Positions 34,848 to 46,874 of a DNA stretch of 64,000 bases are shown here, piece after piece. Source of the stretch: Rhizophagus irregularis (lineage: Eukaryota > Glomeromycota > Glomeromycetes > Glomerales > Glomeraceae); NCBI RefSeq assembly GCF_026210795.1, contig NC_089432.1:1054001-1118000 (forward strand). The letters run 5' to 3'. The notes under the pieces were generated by a model, which had not been told where the DNA came from, searched no databases, and saw only the letters and a list, made by a program, of their open reading frames with translations. Every line of letters begins with the position of its first letter. Position 1 is the stretch's first letter. The position numbers and the translations under genes are program-made.

Positions 34848-35075
34848 TTTTTAATGTCGTCTGGTTTCTTTGGCAAGGTAAGCTTATCCCTTTTGTTTGC
34901 TTCTTTTCATTTCTTTTCATTTGTTATTTATTTTTGCTAACATCTTTTTTTACTTCATTTCTCTTTTATTTTCGGTCATTATCGTAGTCAGTTCTTTTTT
35001 TTTTAGGCGTTTTTGGTGTTTTAATGTCATCTGGTTCCTTAGATAAGGTTGGTTTATCCCTTTTTGTTTATAAAT
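34848..35075. repeat. Imperfect direct duplication
   Basis: TTTAATGTCGTCTGGTTTCT, then GGCAAGGTAAGCTTATCCC near 34850, recurs as TTTAATGTCATCTGGTTCCT, then GATAAGGTTGGTTTATCCC near 35021, about 172 bp apart. GGTAAG in the first copy looks like a splice donor, so this could be a duplicated 5' leader exon. Confidence 0.55.
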
Positions 35076-36024
35076 TTTATAGAGGAGCATATTAGTAAAT
35101 TAATCCTTTTGTAACGCAACAGGCTACTGCTAGTAAATACTAAATTTATTGATTATATACTCAAAATAAAATGAGGTGTGTGACAAAAAAATAATTTATT
35201 ATTTCGAGATTTGACGACATTATTAATAGAATGATAAACCAAGGACTTGCAGTTATGATTACAACTGAAGAGTAAAAGATACATGAACATAAAATTTTTA
35301 AATTTTATAAAAATTAAGCACAATCCACGTAAACAAATCAAATAAATTAAATAAATTATATTATAATATTATTAAGTAAAAAGATTTAAATAAAATAAAT
35401 GAATCTATAAAATTTCTTAATTAATTACCTAAATTATTTAGCATAATTTTCCAAAAAGTTTGTTTAACCTCTAATAATTATCTAACGCCACTAAATAATT
35501 CATTAGACGATTATCTAAAAAAAAATAAATATAAACTCATAATTAAACAATGGCAACCTCGTATCACTATTGTTTGATTCATTATTTATTTACCCTATAA
35601 ATCTATCAATTTTGTAGAGAAATATGAAATAATCATTTCAAAATATCCATTATATCACTTATAAATAGGTTAAAGAGCAACTTGCATTATGAAAACTTGT
35701 TATTAAAGAGTTAATATATGAAAAAGAATAAATAAATACAACTCGATTGTATTTGTAATAGTTATTTCACAAATATTAATGAAAATGTTATCAATTCTGA
35801 ATTAGTTATTTTATGCCACTGTTCCGCTCATTTCCGAATACTAATTAATATAGAGTAATTTTTATAATTATTAACTCTTCGTGATGGAATTTATGCATAT
35901 ATGTGTAAGCTTGGTTATATGAAAATTTACGTTTAAACTATTGGTAAAATTGCAGTAATACAAAAATTTGCCGTGTTATTATAATAAATACTAGTGTTCA
36001 CCTGTTGTCTACGACAACAGTTAA

Positions 36025-36275
36025 TATGTAATTCCGGCCAGAATTAAAAGATCTGCAAAGAATTTCCTTTTTTGGAAATTTGAGCAACACAATTTTTTTA
36101 ATTTCTCTGAAAAGTAACAGAAGACAAAATTTCCTTTTTTGGAAATTTGCGTAACCGACAATTTCCTTTTATGGAATCCTGTGTAACCCAAAATTTCAGT
36201 TTTTCGACAGAAATAAAATTTCCTTTTTGGTCTTGTGTAACATTGGCGACGAATAGGAGTAGGGTTACACAATTC
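36025..36275. repeat. TTTCC/GGAAA palindromic repeat cluster, probable MITE
   Basis: The phrase AATTTCCTTTTTTGGAAATT occurs at about 36061 and 36127, and weaker copies (AATTTCCTTTTATGGAAT, AATTTCCTTTTTGG) follow, each with GTAACC or GTGTAAC spacing. The region starts with TAATTCCGGCCAGAATTA and ends with GGGTTACACAATT. The words are self-complementary, so it folds into serial hairpins. It lies just upstream of the SLR pseudogene at 36401. Confidence 0.6.
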
Positions 36276-36310
36276 AAATGACTTATTTATATGGTTAATC
36301 TAAACATAAC

Positions 36311-36332
36311 GCCCACGTGATTGCAGTGTTTT
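36311..36332 (+). promoter_or_regulatory. Weak SLR-family upstream element
   Basis: CCCACGTGATTGCAGTGTTT contains only TGCAGT of the core. Its place, 70-90 bp before the ATG at 36401, fits the family position, so it may be a decayed copy. Confidence 0.3.
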
Positions 36333-36400
36333 TAAATATATAGATGCTGAACAAAACAATAAATATGATATTTCTTTCTTTCTCTTTAAATTAATCCACA

Positions 36401-37285
36401 ATGTCTAATAAACAGATTTATTCAGATAATTCAGATAACAATAACTTTTCAAATACTCAAATTACAAATAATTTTGTTAAAATAAATATAAGGGAAGTGG
36501 AGCCCACAATCAAAAATATTAATGATGATTTAAATATTATAATTGATGAGTTAGTTAATCTTATTTTTAAAGAAATAAATGAAGGAAGACGTGTTATTAA
36601 AATAAGGCAACACGTCATTGACAATATTGATAGTTACAATATATTTTTAAAAAAAGTTTATGTTGACCTTTTAAATAACCAAAATAATTCAAATTTTATT
36701 TATTTGCTTGGATATTTTAATTTTTATGGAATTGGAACTGATTTAAATCAGGAAAAAGGATTTAAATTATATCAAAAAGCTGCAGAATTACAAAATAGAG
36801 CGGCTCAATTAAATCTCATTAGGGAATATTTTCATGAAAACATTTGTTTAGATCCCAAATTAGCTTTGAACTATGTGAAAAATTAGCAAAAGAAGAATAT
36901 GCAGATGGATTGTATGATTTAGGTTATTGTTATGAAGTAGGAGTTGGAACTAATGTTGATAAATAAAAAGCATTTGAATCATATCAAAAGGCGGCAAATT
37001 TAGGAAATATTAACGGAATAAATAACTTTATTGGTGTTATAAAAATGGATTTGGAACTAATGTTAATGAACTAAAAGCATATGAATTATATCGAAAAGCC
37101 AAGAAAATACAATTGCAATATTTAGCTTAATAGATTGTTATTAGTATAAAGGAATTGGAACTAATATTAATAAAGAGAAGGGATTTGAATTAAATTAAAA
37201 AGCAGTAAAATGGAAGTGAAGTTAAAAAAGATATTAATAATGCAATTTATTGGTACAAAAAATCTGCTAAACAAAGAAATAAATA
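36401..37285 (+). pseudogene. Sel1-like repeat protein pseudogene
   Basis: The first 161 codons are open (MSNKQIYSDNSD, then IIIDELVNLIFKEINEG, VYVDLLNNQNNSNFIYLLGY, first SLR FYGIGTDLNQEKGFKLYQKA). A frameshift after LDPKLALNYVKN shifts the rest: LCEKLAKEEYADGLYDLGYC and YEVGVGTNVDK continue in another frame, then a TAA stop, KAFESYQKAANLGNINGINN, more shifts, and a final NAIYWYKKSAKQ-like end near 37270. An earlier full-length gene of about 300 aa is implied. Confidence 0.85.
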
Positions 37286-39168
37286 AACTTTAAAGTAATA
37301 AATTAAATTTTGTTATTGAAATATTTTTTCTTTTGCTGAGAATAATTGGAATTGGTTATTCCTTTTTATACAGTATATATATTAAGCTAAATTTCAAATT
37401 TCACCCTTTTAGTTTTACACGAATTTATGTTATAAATATTTATTGGTACTCGAAAAGATACCATCTTTCCTTTATATAAGTTTAGGACTTAATTTTTTTT
37501 ATTATTCTTGTTTTCTACATTGAAAATCTCTTCGTAAAATTAAAAATAAATTTCCCACATTGTATATAATAATTATTGTTTTTTTTAAATAAAATAACAA
37601 GTAGTGCGCATTACCAAAAAAAAATAGTTCATAGTTGCTGCGCCACAAGAAAATTTAGAATTTTTTGTATACGATATATTAAATTAGTTTAAAAAGATTT
37701 CGTAAGTCAACATGAAATTTGTTTTCTGGGAATCTTTATAGAACTTTTTGAACAAACTTTTAGTAACTGGTATTTTTAATAAAATTTTGTATGAAAGTTT
37801 CATTTACCAAATTTATTTTGAAAGAATTTATATTGTTATATTAGCCGCAGGTACATATTATATTAATAATAAATATTTTATTACTAATTTTTTATTTGTT
37901 GCAGGAAACGTACGCCAACATGATGATACTCATGCAATTATTTATACACTAACCTTATTAGTTATAGTACACAAACCACATTAGCAGCATATCTTTTAGT
38001 GTATCTATTAACAAAATTAATATCCATAGTTATAGTGCGAGATAATATTTTTCGCGTGAAACAATGAACAAAGATAATATTTTAATAACTTTTATAAGTA
38101 GGAAATATCATTTTTCGTGTAAAACAAATGGAGATAATATTTTTCTTTTGGGTGAGTAATTTCAGAATTTTATAAGCGAAATATTATTCTATATACACGA
38201 AAATAATATTTCTTTTATGTGGAACGAGAAAGACTGATTTTATTATCGATTATCATATCAGTTGTACTACTGCGCAGAAGATTTTAATAAATTATACTAT
38301 TATACATACGCAGTAGTAGTATTACAAATCATATGGTTGAGTAGATATTTCACGTGACATACTATACCGAACCGACACCACTCCTTTTCGTATTACTCCT
38401 ATAGTCAGTCCTATTATATGATTTTTATTTCTGTTATAAACAATATAGCTAGTATATAAGGGAAACAGGAATTTTACTTTTCTTGTACGTATGCTTTTTT
38501 ATTATTACAGGTTGTGAATGTATCTGGACAGCATTTATCAAAGGAAGGTTACAATGCGGAGCGCACCCTAGATATAGTCCCCTCTTATAAGCACATTTAA
38601 GTTGCTAGTCACACCATAGTATTTTTATAATCACACTATTTTTTTCAGTCCCGAGGGTGTGACTATACAGAGACTTGACCATATATAATTTTCTAAAAAT
38701 AGTTATTCATTTTTTTTTTTTTGATTTATACATTTATAATATTTTTATTATACTTTTGTAATACGAACATTATTTTGTAATAAATCAATTTATTACAACA
38801 AATAATTAATTAAATATATTCAAATATATTTACCAATATAATCTTTTTGGTGCATTAGGAACAGATGTAAAATATTACTATTTGGTCTATCAAAAACAGA
38901 TAGATCAGTGATCACTAGTAGTAGATAAATACACACCACTCCGTCATTTCATTTTATGAATAAGTTTGGATTGTTGAAGGGTGACGATGTAAAATCAGAT
39001 AATTTCGACATTATTGGAGTAATATTTTCAAATATAAATAAAAATTTATTATAATATCGTAATGAATATTTATTGACGAATAAAAAATAGTGGCTTTGAC
39101 TGGTTACACTAATAAAAGTCAGATTGCGCATGTGCCGTTGAGGTGATCGGACTGTAGCGTACGGTGAG
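37286..39168. other. Intergenic with degenerate repeats
   Basis: Between 38025 and 38215 GATAATATTTTTCGCGTGAAA-like words recur in both orientations, and around 38262-38330 TACTACTGCG pairs with CGCAGTAGTA. Near 38610-38675 CTAGTCACACC faces GGTGTGACTA. These look like small decayed TIR elements. The frame at 37748-37984 (+) is not supported. Confidence 0.5.
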
Positions 39169-39302
39169 CTATGTATGTACGTATAGTGGTCAATGTATGG
39201 CAACGTCCGTATACATTACCCTACAGTATACATCACCCACCCTACAGTATGGTAGAAATGACCATACATACCGTACGTTGATCACTATACAGACATACAT
39301 AG
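39169..39302. mobile_element. Palindromic MITE, 134 bp
   Basis: The two ends are inverted repeats of about 32 bp: CTATGTATGTACGTATAGTG on the left and CTATGTATGTCTGTATAGTG from the right, both continuing into GTCAATGTATGG or ATCAACGTACGG. The centre contains two direct copies of ACCCTACAGTAT. No target duplication is evident. Non-coding. Confidence 0.75.
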
Positions 39303-39901
39303 GCCTCTATACATGACATGTTTCCGTCGTACCCGAATTTTTTTATATGTAACTTTTTGTGCTACAGTACATGATTGACATCGATTTCAACCATTTTGCG
39401 TAAAGGTCACGTGATAGTAATAGAAATACTTTAACGAATAGTTTAAAATTTAGTGTATGTGTGGAAATTAAAGCGTATACTTTATTTAAATTTATAATAA
39501 ATGTATATCAATAAGTACGAAAAGTAAATGCTAAACAAAATGCAATCACAAATAAATCATATCAAAATATAATTAACAATATTGCTGCCTCGCTATCGGC
39601 GATCTGCAATATTACAATATGAATAAACCAAAAATTTATATATTAATCCTTAACTTACACTTAGTATAACTTGCACTAAGTGTAAGTTATCCAAAGTGTA
39701 AGTTATACAAAACACCAACAAATTGTTGATCATTTCAATTATGTCAGCGGTATGCCGAATTTTTGCCGAATTTTGCATATATGCTGATCTGCGTAACAAT
39801 ATTACTAACATAAAATTTCTTTTTTGGAATTTATTAACGTCCAAATTTCTTACATGCAAATAGTTTATTATTTTAAAAGAAATTTTTTGAGCATTTGCAA
39901 A
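39303..39901. other. Upstream region of the N-lobe array kinase
   Basis: It contains a hairpin (39652-39688) made of AACTTACACTTAG and CTAAGTGTAAGTT around an 11-base loop, with a third AAGTGTAAGTTATAC copy following. It also contains TGCCGAATTTTTGCCGAATT near 39753. No SLR-type promoter element is present. Confidence 0.6.
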
Positions 39902-42900
39902 ATGTTTTTCAAAAAAAAACCTTTAGAGATACATAACATTCTGGAATATTTAAAAAATAATTTTACAAATTGGACCAGTAGAAATGAAAAAATTGATAAC
40001 TTCATTCAGGAAATGCAATTGAACATCAATAATGAAAATGATGTAGTATTTGAATGGATACCATATAAACAATTTAATAAAATCAAAGAGATAGGCAAAA
40101 ATGATTCTATAACAGTGTATTCATCAATATGGAAGGATGGTCCATTATGTAAAATGAATATGTTGAGTGGGTATTATGCAAGGGATCCAAATATAAATGT
40201 CGCCTTAAAATATTTACATAACTCACAAGATTCTGTTGATTTTCTAATAAATGAGGTATACCATTTTAATAAATATTCTTAATACTTTAAGTATAATAAA
40301 TTTACTCATTTGTTTATATTTAGGCTAAAAAATATTCAAGAAAGATCTTTGATAGAGCAATTTGTGACATATATGGAATATCTCAAAATCCAAAAACAAA
40401 TAACTATATTTTAGTTCTTGCATGGGCGAGTGGAAGCGAAAAAATTGATAACTTCATTCAGGAAAAGCAATTGAACATCAATAATGAAAATGATGTGGTA
40501 TTTGAATGGATACCATATAAACAATTTAATAAAATCAAAGAGATAGGCAAAAATGATTCTATAACAGTGTATTCATCAATATGGAAGGATGGTCCATTAT
40601 GTAAAATGAATATGTTGAGTGGGTATTATGCAAGGGATCCAAATATAAATGTCGCCTTAAAATATTTACATAACTCACAAGATTCTGTTGATTTTCTAAT
40701 AAATGAGGTATAACATTTTAATAAATATTCTTAATACTTTAAGTATAATAAATTTACTCATTTGTTTATATTTAGGCTAAAAAATATTCAACAAAGATCT
40801 TTGATAGAGTAATTTGTGACATATATGGAATATCTCAAAATCCAAAAACAAATAACTATATTTTAGTTCTTGCATGGGCGAGTGGAAGTGAAAAAATTGA
40901 TAAATTCATTCAAGAAATGCGATTAAAAATTAAATGGATACCATATAATCAGCTTCATTACATTAAAGAGGCAGACAAAAATGACCTTATAACATTGTAT
41001 TCAGCAATATGGAAAGCTGGCCCATTATATAAGAGATATGGTTTGAGTAATTATACAAGAAATCCATGTAAAGAAGTTGCCTTAAAATGTTTACATAATT
41101 CACAAGAATCCATTGATTCTTTAATAAATAAGGTATGAATTTCTTTAAAGATTTAAATACTTTTTTTATTTATTATATTAACAATAGTTTTTACTTATAT
41201 TTAGGCTAAAAAGTATCTAACAATACATAATGCATTTCAAGTATTGTATGGAATATCTCAAAATCCAGATACAGGAGATTATATTTTAATTCTTAACCAG
41301 ACGAGTGGAAATGTAAAAATTGATGATTTCATTCAAGAAAAGCAATTAGAAATAAATGACTATGATGATATAGTGTTTGAATGGGTTCCATACAATCAGT
41401 TTAATAAAATTGAAAAGACAGGCAAAAATGGCCCTGTAACAGCATATTCAGCAATATGGAAAGATGATTTACTACATTATCAGTATTATGGATATACAAG
41501 ACATTCAAATAACAAAATTGCTTTAAAATGTTTTCATAATTCACAAAAATCCATTGATTCTTTAATAAATGAGGTATGAAATTCTTTAATTATTTAAATG
41601 TTTATTTTAATATATTTACAATCTCTTTTATTTATATTCAGGCAAATAAATATCAAACAAAGCATAAAGCATTTCAAGTATTATATGGAATATCTCAAAA
41701 TCCATTTACAGGAGATTATATTTTAATTCTTAACTTGATGAGTGGAAATGAAAAAATTGATGATTTCATTCTGGAAAGGCAATTGAAAATTAGTAACTAT
41801 GATGATATTGTGCTTGAATGGATACCATATAATCAGTTTAATGAAATTAAAGAAACAGGCAAAAATAACCTTATAAAAGTATATTCAGCAACATGGAAAG
41901 ATGGTCCATTATACAAGAAGAATAGACAGAGTAATTATACAAGAAATTCAAATAAAGAAGTTGCTTTAAAATGTTTACATAATTCACAAGTATTCATTGA
42001 TTCTTTAATAAATAAGGTAAGGAATTTCTTTAAATATTTAAATACTTTTTTTAATTAACATATTCTAATATTTATATTAGGCTAAAAAATATCCAACAAA
42101 ATATAAAGCATTTCAAGTATTGTATGGGATATCTCAAAATCCAGATACAGGAAATTACATTTTTGTTATTAACTGGACAAGTGGAAATGAAAAAATTGAT
42201 GATTTCATTCAAGAAAGGCAGTTAGAAGTTAATGATTATTATGATATAGTGCTTGAATGGATACCATACAATCAATTTAATGAAATTAAAAAGACAGGCA
42301 AAAATGACCTTATAACAGTATATTCAGCAATATGGAATAATGGTCCAATATACAAATTGTTTGATAATGATAATTATAAAAGAGATTCAAATATAAAAGT
42401 TGTTTTAAAATGTTCACATAATTTACAAGTTTCTATTGATTCTTTAATATATGAGGTATGAAATTTCTTCAAATATTTAATAAATACTTATTTTAATTAA
42501 TATATTTACCTTTTATTTATATTTAGGCTAAAAAATATTCAATAAAACATGAAGCATTTCAAGTATTATATGGAATAACTCAAGATCCATATACAAGAAA
42601 TTATATTTTTGTTCAAAATAATTCTATAAACTTAACAAATTGGATCAGTGGAAATGAAAAAATTGACGATTTCATTCAAGAAATGCAATTGAAAATTAGT
42701 AACTATGATGATATTGTGCTTGAATGGATACCATACAATCAGTTTAATGAAATTAAAGAAACAAACAAAAATAACCTTATAACAGTATATTTAGCAATAT
42801 GGAAGGATGGTCCATTATACAAGAAGAATAGACAGAGTAATTATACAAGAAATTCAAATAAAGAAGTTGCTTTAAAATATTTACATAATTCACAAATATT

Positions 42901-44771
42901 CATTGATTCTTTAATAAATAAGGTATGAAATTTCTTTAAATCCTATTTAAATACTTTTTTTAATTAACATATTCTAATATTTATATTAGGCTAAAAAATA
43001 TCCAATAAAACATAAAGCATTTCAAGTATTGTATGGGATATCTCAAAATCCAGATACAGGAGATTATATTTTTGTTCTTAACTGGACAAGTGGAAATGAA
43101 AAAATTGATGATTTCATTCAAGAAAGGCAGTTAGAAGTTAATGATTATAATGATATAGTACTTGAATGGATACCATACAATCAATTTAATGAAATTAAAA
43201 AGACAGGCAAAAATAACCAAATAACAGTATATTCAGCAATATGGACAAATGGTCCATTATACAAATTGCTTGATGATTATGATTATAAAAGAAATTTAAA
43301 TATAGAAGTTGTTTTAAAATGTTTACATAATTCACAAGAATCTATTGATTCATTAATAAATGAGGTATAATTTTCTTTAAATGTTTATGTATTTTTTCAA
43401 TTAATATTTACAATCTCCTTTATTTATATTTAGGCTAAAAAATACCCAACAAAACATAAAGCATTTCAAGCATTGTATGGAATATCTCAAAATCCAGATA
43501 CAGAAGATTATATTTTAGTTCTTATGTGGACAAGTGGAAATGACAAAATTGATTATTTCATTCAAGAAATGCAATTAAAAATAAATGAACATGGCTATGA
43601 TGATATAATACTTGAATGGATACCATACAGTCAGTTTAATAATATTAAGGAAATAGGTAAAGGTGGTTTTTCTACAGTATATTCAGCAGAATGGAAGAAT
43701 GGTCCATTAGAATATAATGTGGATAAAGAAATCTACAAAAGGAATTCAAATAAAGTAATTGCTTTGAAATGTTTGCATAATTCCCAAATTATTACTGATA
43801 AATTTTTAAATGAGGTATGAAACTTTTTTAAAAGAATCACTATAATAGAATAATCTTTTATTTAAGCACAATGTAATTACTTATTTTTTGATATCAATGT
43901 ATTTTAATAGGTTAAAGAGTACTCAATAAGTAAAAGCAGTAATATTCTTAATATATATGGAATATCTCAAAATCCAGATACAAAAGAATATATTATGGTT
44001 CTCCAATATGCAAAAGAAGGCAATTTTAATCATTGGATAAGTAGAAACTATGAATATTTCAATTGGAAGGACAAAATATCTGTATTACTTAATATTGTTA
44101 ATGGTCTTAAGGAAATACATCAAAGAAATTTAGTTCATCGTGATTTTCATACAGGAAATATATTAATTTTAAATTACATAAGTTATTTTAGTAACTGTGT
44201 ATTAATTTCAGATATGGGATTATGTGGAGAAGTAGATGAAACTAAAATTTATGGAGTTATGCCTTATATGGCTCCTGAAGTATTAAGAGGAAAGCTTTAT
44301 ACTCAAGCAGCAGATATTTATAGTTTCGGTATGATAATGTACTTTGTAGCAACTGGAAAACAACCTTTTGGCGATCATGCACATGATCATCTTCTTGCAT
44401 TAGATATTTGCAAAGGAATTAGACCTGAAATAAGTGAGCCAGAAGCACCAAAATATTATATTGATTTAATGAAAAAGTGTTGGGATTTAGATAAAAATAA
44501 TAGACCAGATATTTTTGAGATAAATAAATTAATCACATCATTTTATGAGTTATATGTGGAGAATTTTGTTACTGTAGAAAATGAAGAAATTGTAATACAA
44601 TTTAAGGAGGCAGAAGAATATAGAAAAGCAAATCTTACTTCCATTGAAAATTACCAAACAGCTACCCATTCACAAGCTATTTATACATCTCGATTACTTA
44701 ATCCTATTACAAAAGATCTTCCAAAAAATGATGATGATTATAATTCTCAATGTTTAGATCAAGTAATCTGA
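39902..44771 (+). CDS. TKL-type protein kinase with nine tandem N-lobe modules (1408 aa)
   Basis: Ten exons join in phase 0 with GT-AG introns: 39902-40255, 40324-40707, 40776-41132, 41205-41573, 41642-42016, 42081-42455, 42527-42922, 42990-43364, 43434-43814 and 43911-44771. All lengths are multiples of three and no stop interrupts. Exons 2-9 each read YGISQNPDTGDYILVL (beta4-beta5), WTSGNEKIDDFIQE (linker helix), LEWIPYNQFNEIK, a loop segment, VYSAIWK, VALKCLHNSQ (beta3) and SIDSLINE (alphaC). In exons 1-8 the Gly-rich loop is replaced by TGKNDLITVY-like sequence. Exon 9 alone has IGKGGFSTVYSAEW. Exon 10 completes a kinase with HRDFHTGNIL, SDMGLCGE and MAPEVLRG, then RPDIFEINKLI and an acidic tail ending QCLDQVI. 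Start: MFFKKKP at 39902; an in-frame Met at 39824 is the alternative. Activity is inferred to reside in exons 9-10. A set of partial genes is the alternative reading. Confidence 0.78.
39965..43814 (+). repeat. Tandem array of kinase N-lobe exon-intron units
   Basis: Nine units of about 415-470 bp each consist of a 354-396-bp exon and an intron of about 64-96 bp. The intron after exon 1 and that after exon 2 are nearly identical (GTATAACATTTTAATAAATA, TACTCATTTGTTTATATTTAG). Exons 1 and 2 encode the same protein over about 80 residues at a 452-bp offset, the freshest duplication. Exons 6 and 8, and exons 5 and 7, are also close pairs, which suggests a later two-unit duplication. The unit breakpoint lies between ILVL (from a C-lobe-type exon) and NWTSGN (from an N-lobe-type exon). 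Confidence 0.9.
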
Positions 44772-45349
44772 CTCCAGATGAAATCCAAACAAAGTATATT
44801 ATAATAATATTGTGTTTAATTAAGATGTGCTAAAAATTATTCACTTGATATATATTTATATAGCTATTATTTTATAGTAATTTGCAATTAACATACAATT
44901 TTGTCCAACACTGTATATAGAATAACATTTATTCATGAATAAAATCAGTTTGTAATTGGACATTTTAAATATATTATTATTTTTTCTGATATGATAAACA
45001 AATGTTGGTAGCATTAACACTTCAATGAAATAATTCTTCAATGCATGAATTTGTTGATATATTTGTTGATATATTTGCAAAATAAAACATTCCATCCTTT
45101 CCTTTATATTCGTAAAATAACAAAAATAATACAATTTTTAAAATATTAAATATTTCATTTACACTGAGTTTAGGAACAAACTGAATTTTATTAGTTATCA
45201 AATTAAGACCAACTGGCTTAAATAAGTAAAAAATAAGCAATAATATTTATTTAATAAAAAATAAATCAACTGAAATAACATATTATAGTAGAAATTTATT
45301 TTTATAATTTTATCAAAGGCTTCTAGATATGTTATACTACAATACAGTA
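44772..45349. other. Downstream of the N-lobe array kinase
   Basis: AT-rich 3' flank without further genes. The frames at 44856-45240 (-) have no family features. It ends at the target duplication of the hAT-like element. Confidence 0.5.
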
Positions 45350-45357
45350 AGTACAAC

Positions 45358-46457
45358 TAGTGCCTCGACCCGTATCCGGATCAATCCGGATTGATCCGGA
45401 TTTTTTTTTTTTTCGGATATCCGGATTTTCACGGTTTTCATCCAGATTATAAATCGGATGAAAAATATCCGGTTTGACCCGGAATCCGGATGAAATTTTT
45501 ATTATTTTTTTTTTTAATTAATAATGATTTTGCTGATCCATAAAGATCTATATCTAAATTATATTATGGCTAATTATTTTTGCGCCTAATACCAATTTTT
45601 TTATTAAAATTTATTAAATTTATATTTGTTATATTAAACTTTTTAATACAGTAAGTTTAAGAAGATTTTTCAATTATAATTTATTTATTGAAGTTTGTAT
45701 CAGATTTGTTTATTTAAATTTATACATTAACAAATAACAAATAATTTTAGATTTCACATTCAAACGTTCAAAAGAAAAAAAACTTTATATTATTTTTGTT
45801 ACAACAAAATAATAATTATTGTTTTAAATGAAAAATTGTTCAATATTATAAATTTATATAATTATAACAACTTTTTTTAAAAATTAAAACTAGTGTTATA
45901 TAATTTGATTCAAATGATTCTTTAATTTTTGAAAGAAGAAACAAATCCTTAAAAAATTGCCTTACTAACCCAACACATCTATTTATAGTAATCTTTAGCT
46001 GTATATAAAAATATCTTGTTTAAAATTTCATAATTAGTTAATTTACAAAGAAATGTTAAACAATATTCTGAGACAATGCTGAAATAATATGAAATTGTTT
46101 TAAAGAAAAGTATTTAATGAAATTGGAATTATGTAAATTTCGTGGTCTTGAATAATTTTGGCCAAATTTGTAATTCTGGCCGAAATTAACATCACGTGAC
46201 ACCGGAAAATAGTTTAGCCACCGGGCAAAAAATTTTTTATCGGCTGGCATGAAAATTTAATGTTACACAATTTGTAATTCTGGCCGGCGTTATGAATTCT
46301 GGCCAGAATTATTGCCGATCATTTGTAAATCCAATCCGGTTTCCGGTTTCTATCCGGATTATCTGATCCGGATTCAAAATCCGGGTCAATCCGGATATAA
46401 TCCGGATTTTTTTTTTGTGTAATCCGGATGACGGTTTTCATCCGGGTCGAAGCACTA
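45358..46457. mobile_element. Non-autonomous hAT-like element, 1100 bp, with 8-bp target duplication
   Basis: The ends are TAGTGCCTCGACCCG on the left and TAGTGCTTCGACCCG read from the right, inverted with one mismatch. AGTACAAC flanks it directly on both sides (45350-45357 and 46458-46465). TIRs starting TAG and an 8-bp duplication are hallmarks of the hAT superfamily. About 130 bp inside each end consist of repeated ATCCGGAT words, the likely subterminal transposase-binding repeats. The middle contains AATTCTGGCC/GGCCAGAATT words and no transposase. Any open frame inside (for example 46056-46250, -) is not supported. Confidence 0.88.
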
Positions 46458-46465
46458 AGTACAAC

Positions 46466-46866
46466 AACAAAATTATGAAATTTACTAATAAAGGACTGTT
46501 ATGTTAGTTTCTACTTGCGTAGGAAAAATGGCCAATCGATAGTGCACATATGGGATCTAAATTGTGTTGTTTCTTATTTATAGTAAAAGCTTGGATATAT
46601 TGCAAAAAGAACATGAATATAGGTCAATTCTGATGGTTACAAAAATTTTAAGAGGAGGTAGAAGAGGGAATGTAACTTTACCTAATAGTAAATACTACTT
46701 TACAGTAACAATATATACAGTATATATTCCATACCAAATGTATGACATTACAATTTGAAGTTCATTGATAGATAATTTTTTGAATACTATTATCCTTGGG
46801 TACATTTAGTGCCAAATTGTTTTTCTACTTGGCATTTTCTGTTAACAACAATATTGCTGGCATTCA
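46466..46866. other. Short intergenic spacer between two TIR elements
   Basis: AT-rich. The frame at 46564-46758 (+) has mixed composition but no recognised family, start context or splice signal, and is not called. Confidence 0.4.
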
Positions 46867-46874
46867 ATTCGACC

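Larger units (their letters stand above)
33560..36024. other. Intergenic with MITE and duplicated segments
   Basis: Contains the MITE at 34077-34318 and the direct duplication at 34848-35075. Around 33780-33860 and 35185-35250 the words TTATTTATTATTTCGAG recur, suggesting duplicated 3' flank of a kinase gene. The open frames at 34169-34387, 34629-34987 and 35153-35341 have no support. Confidence 0.5.

Noticed and set aside
36021-36272. 83-codon frame on the minus strand with repeated KRKF/KGNF motifs
   Set aside because: The repeats come from the TTTCC/GGAAA palindromic cluster, a probable MITE.
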